A stretch of DNA of 15,549 nt from an uncultured Collinsella sp. (GTDB lineage: Bacteria > Actinomycetota > Coriobacteriia > Coriobacteriales > Coriobacteriaceae): assembly GCA_900542175.1 (NCBI GenBank), contig UQNC01000043.1:1-15549 (forward strand), given 5' to 3'. This document shows positions 14,587 to 15,549 of the stretch, piece after piece (positions within the stretch are counted from its first letter, which is position 1; each line of letters opens with the position of its first letter). A program made the position numbers and the translations under genes. Under the pieces are notes generated by a model. It saw only the letters and a program-made list of their open reading frames with translations. It ran no database searches and was not told the DNA's origin.

Positions 14587-14681
14587 GGGCCCGCCTGCCT
14601 GCGGGGTTTCCACGGGCACGTCCTCGCCGCGTTGCGGCTGCGGGATGTGCCCTTTGGAAACCCCTCTCGGCGGGCGGGCCC
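14587..14681. repeat. 95-nt nearly fully paired hairpin after the cation ATPase
   Basis: Nested stems share one axis. 14587-14599 pairs with 14669-14681 (13 bp, one wobble), 14603-14612 with 14655-14664 (10 bp perfect), 14614-14619 with 14647-14652 (6 bp perfect), 14620-14624 with 14642-14646 (5 bp with two wobbles), and GCCGC 14626-14630 with GCGGC 14634-14638 around a GTT loop. It begins 11 nt after the ATPase stop codon. No T run follows, and a normal terminator is present downstream, so it is more like a palindromic intergenic element or a transcript 3'-end stabiliser than a terminator. Confidence 0.65.
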
Positions 14682-14741
14682 TGCGGTGACGTTGCTGGCT
14701 TTTCTCCCGCGCGGATGATAAAGGGCTGAGGGAAAGTGTGT

Positions 14742-14777
14742 GAGTCGGTCGAGCATTTGCTCGGCCGACTCTTTTTT
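14742..14777 (+). terminator. Intrinsic terminator of the cation ATPase transcript
   Basis: GAGTCGG 14742-14748 pairs with CCGACTC 14765-14771, continued by 14749-14754 with 14759-14764 to 13 bp in all (one wobble), with a 4-nt ATTT loop. Six T follow at 14772-14777. It separates the ATPase from rsgA, which starts 48 nt later. Confidence 0.93.
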
Positions 14778-14825
14778 GTGGGAAAATACCTGCTCAGTTG
14801 TGATTTATGGTGCTGGGAGGCGCTT

Positions 14826-15549
14826 GTGGGCAAGGCTAAGGCTAAGGCGAAGAAAAAGACGACGGGGGCGCGGGCTAAGCGTGATCGTCGTCGGAAGCTC
14901 GCGACCGAGGCTCCCGCGTCTGCCGAGGAGCTGCTGGCGAGCGTGCCGGGACTCGACGCGCTGCAGGACGTTCCGGCGTTCGATGACCTGCCGGTCGATG
15001 AAGCTCAGCAGGCTGCCTTTGATGATTTCTGCGCACATGCCGAGGAGCCCGAGCAGATGCAGCTTGGCGCCGTGGTGCGCCTGGACCGCGGGTTTCCGCT
15101 GGTGGCGACTGCCGATGACACGTTTCGTGCCGAGCATGCCGTGGGGTTTGCCAAGTCGCGCGGCGAGGACGAGGTCCTGCTGCCTGCCGTGGGCGACCGT
15201 GTGGCGGTGCGCCGCGCTCCCGGGCACGATATGGGCGTGATTGAGTGCGTGCTGCCGCGCCGTACGAGCTTTGAGCGTTGGCGTGGCCGTGCCCGCGGTG
15301 AGCGCCAAGTGCTCTGCTCCAACGTTGACAGCGTGCTGATCGTGCAGGCGCTCGGCGCCGGCGAGGTGCTGCTCGATCGCGTGGCGCGCTCACTGGTGTT
15401 GGCGCTCGATTGCGATGCCGAGCCGGTGGTGGTGCTCACCAAGGCCGACCGCTGCGATGCCGAGGAGCTCGAGCGCGATCTGGACCGCGTGCGCCGCCTG
15501 GTGGGTCCGGACGTGCGCGTGATCGTGACGTCCTCTGCCGAGGGCCGCG
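14826..15549 (+). CDS. rsgA: Ribosome small-subunit-dependent GTPase A (partial, cut by window end)
   Basis: RsgA (YjeQ) is a circularly permuted GTPase that checks late 30S subunit assembly. The window holds 241 codons. A lysine/arginine-rich start (residues 3-24) and an acidic linker make an N-terminal extension of about 75 residues. The OB fold follows (GAVVRLDRGFPLVAT 81-95 to RRTSFERWRG 145-154). The permuted G domain opens with NVDSVLIVQAL 166-176, the G4 motif TKAD at 205-208 and the SSAEG region at 236-240. The P-loop and the zinc-binding tail lie beyond the window, as expected because G4 precedes G1 in this family. GTG 14826 is chosen for GGGAGG 5 nt upstream. It follows a terminator, so it needs its own promoter in the 48-nt gap; I could not identify a convincing one. 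Confidence 0.9.
   Translation, partial: MGKAKAKAKKKTTGARAKRDRRRKLATEAPASAEELLASVPGLDALQDVPAFDDLPVDEAQQAAFDDFCAHAEEPEQMQLGAVVRLDRGFPLVATADDTFRAEHAVGFAKSRGEDEVLLPAVGDRVAVRRAPGHDMGVIECVLPRRTSFERWRGRARGERQVLCSNVDSVLIVQALGAGEVLLDRVARSLVLALDCDAEPVVVLTKADRCDAEELERDLDRVRRLVGPDVRVIVTSSAEGR

Noticed and set aside
14778..14825. rsgA promoter using TATGGT at 14806-14811 as the -10.
   Set aside because: No acceptable -35 at 15-19 nt and transcription would start almost at the ribosome site; left uncalled.

Overview
The window is GC-rich bacterial chromosome. The gene set, the strong G/C-ending codon preference, and the pairing of a T-box-controlled pheST with an ECF metal transporter and an M32 carboxypeptidase suggest a gut actinobacterium of the Coriobacteriia, close to Collinsella. 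That assignment is a judgement from protein style and was not checked by a search. The region looks like ordinary core chromosome: there is no transposase, integrase, tRNA, rRNA or CRISPR array.

Layout, left to right: a strong hairpin at the left edge (56-92); an M32 zinc carboxypeptidase on the minus strand (115-1689); a divergent T-box leader (1831-2108) reading a Phe UUC specifier, which controls pheS (2194-3270) and pheT (3432-5885); a long imperfect palindrome in the 161-nt pheS-pheT gap; a three-gene ECF nickel/cobalt uptake operon, nikMN-nikQ-nikO (6135-8849), behind a NikR-like operator; a stand-alone zinc-dependent phospholipase C-like protein (8930-9778); minus-strand pyruvate kinase with its own promoter and terminator (9991-11451); a 442-nt divergent intergenic region; a P2A calcium-type cation ATPase (11894-14575); a 95-nt nearly fully paired hairpin followed by a classical terminator; and the 5' two thirds or so of rsgA, cut by the window end.

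The regulation is more interesting than the genes. Transcription of pheST should follow charging of tRNA-Phe. The Ni/Co transporter carries an inverted repeat GTGTTAC-N14-GTAACAC just after its predicted start of transcription. This matches what I remember of the NikR operator outside the enterobacteria and argues for nickel as the physiological substrate.

The best candidate for something undescribed is the roughly 110-nt leader of the P-type ATPase. Two hairpins there have loops complementary over 7 nt, extendable to 11 bp with one G-U. The second hairpin pairs the complete Shine-Dalgarno sequence in a 9-12 bp stem, and a third pairing competes with both. I do not recognise it as a known riboswitch class. 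Since the downstream protein keeps equivalents of the ligands of both SERCA calcium sites, a metal-responsive RNA switch is a reasonable but untested idea.
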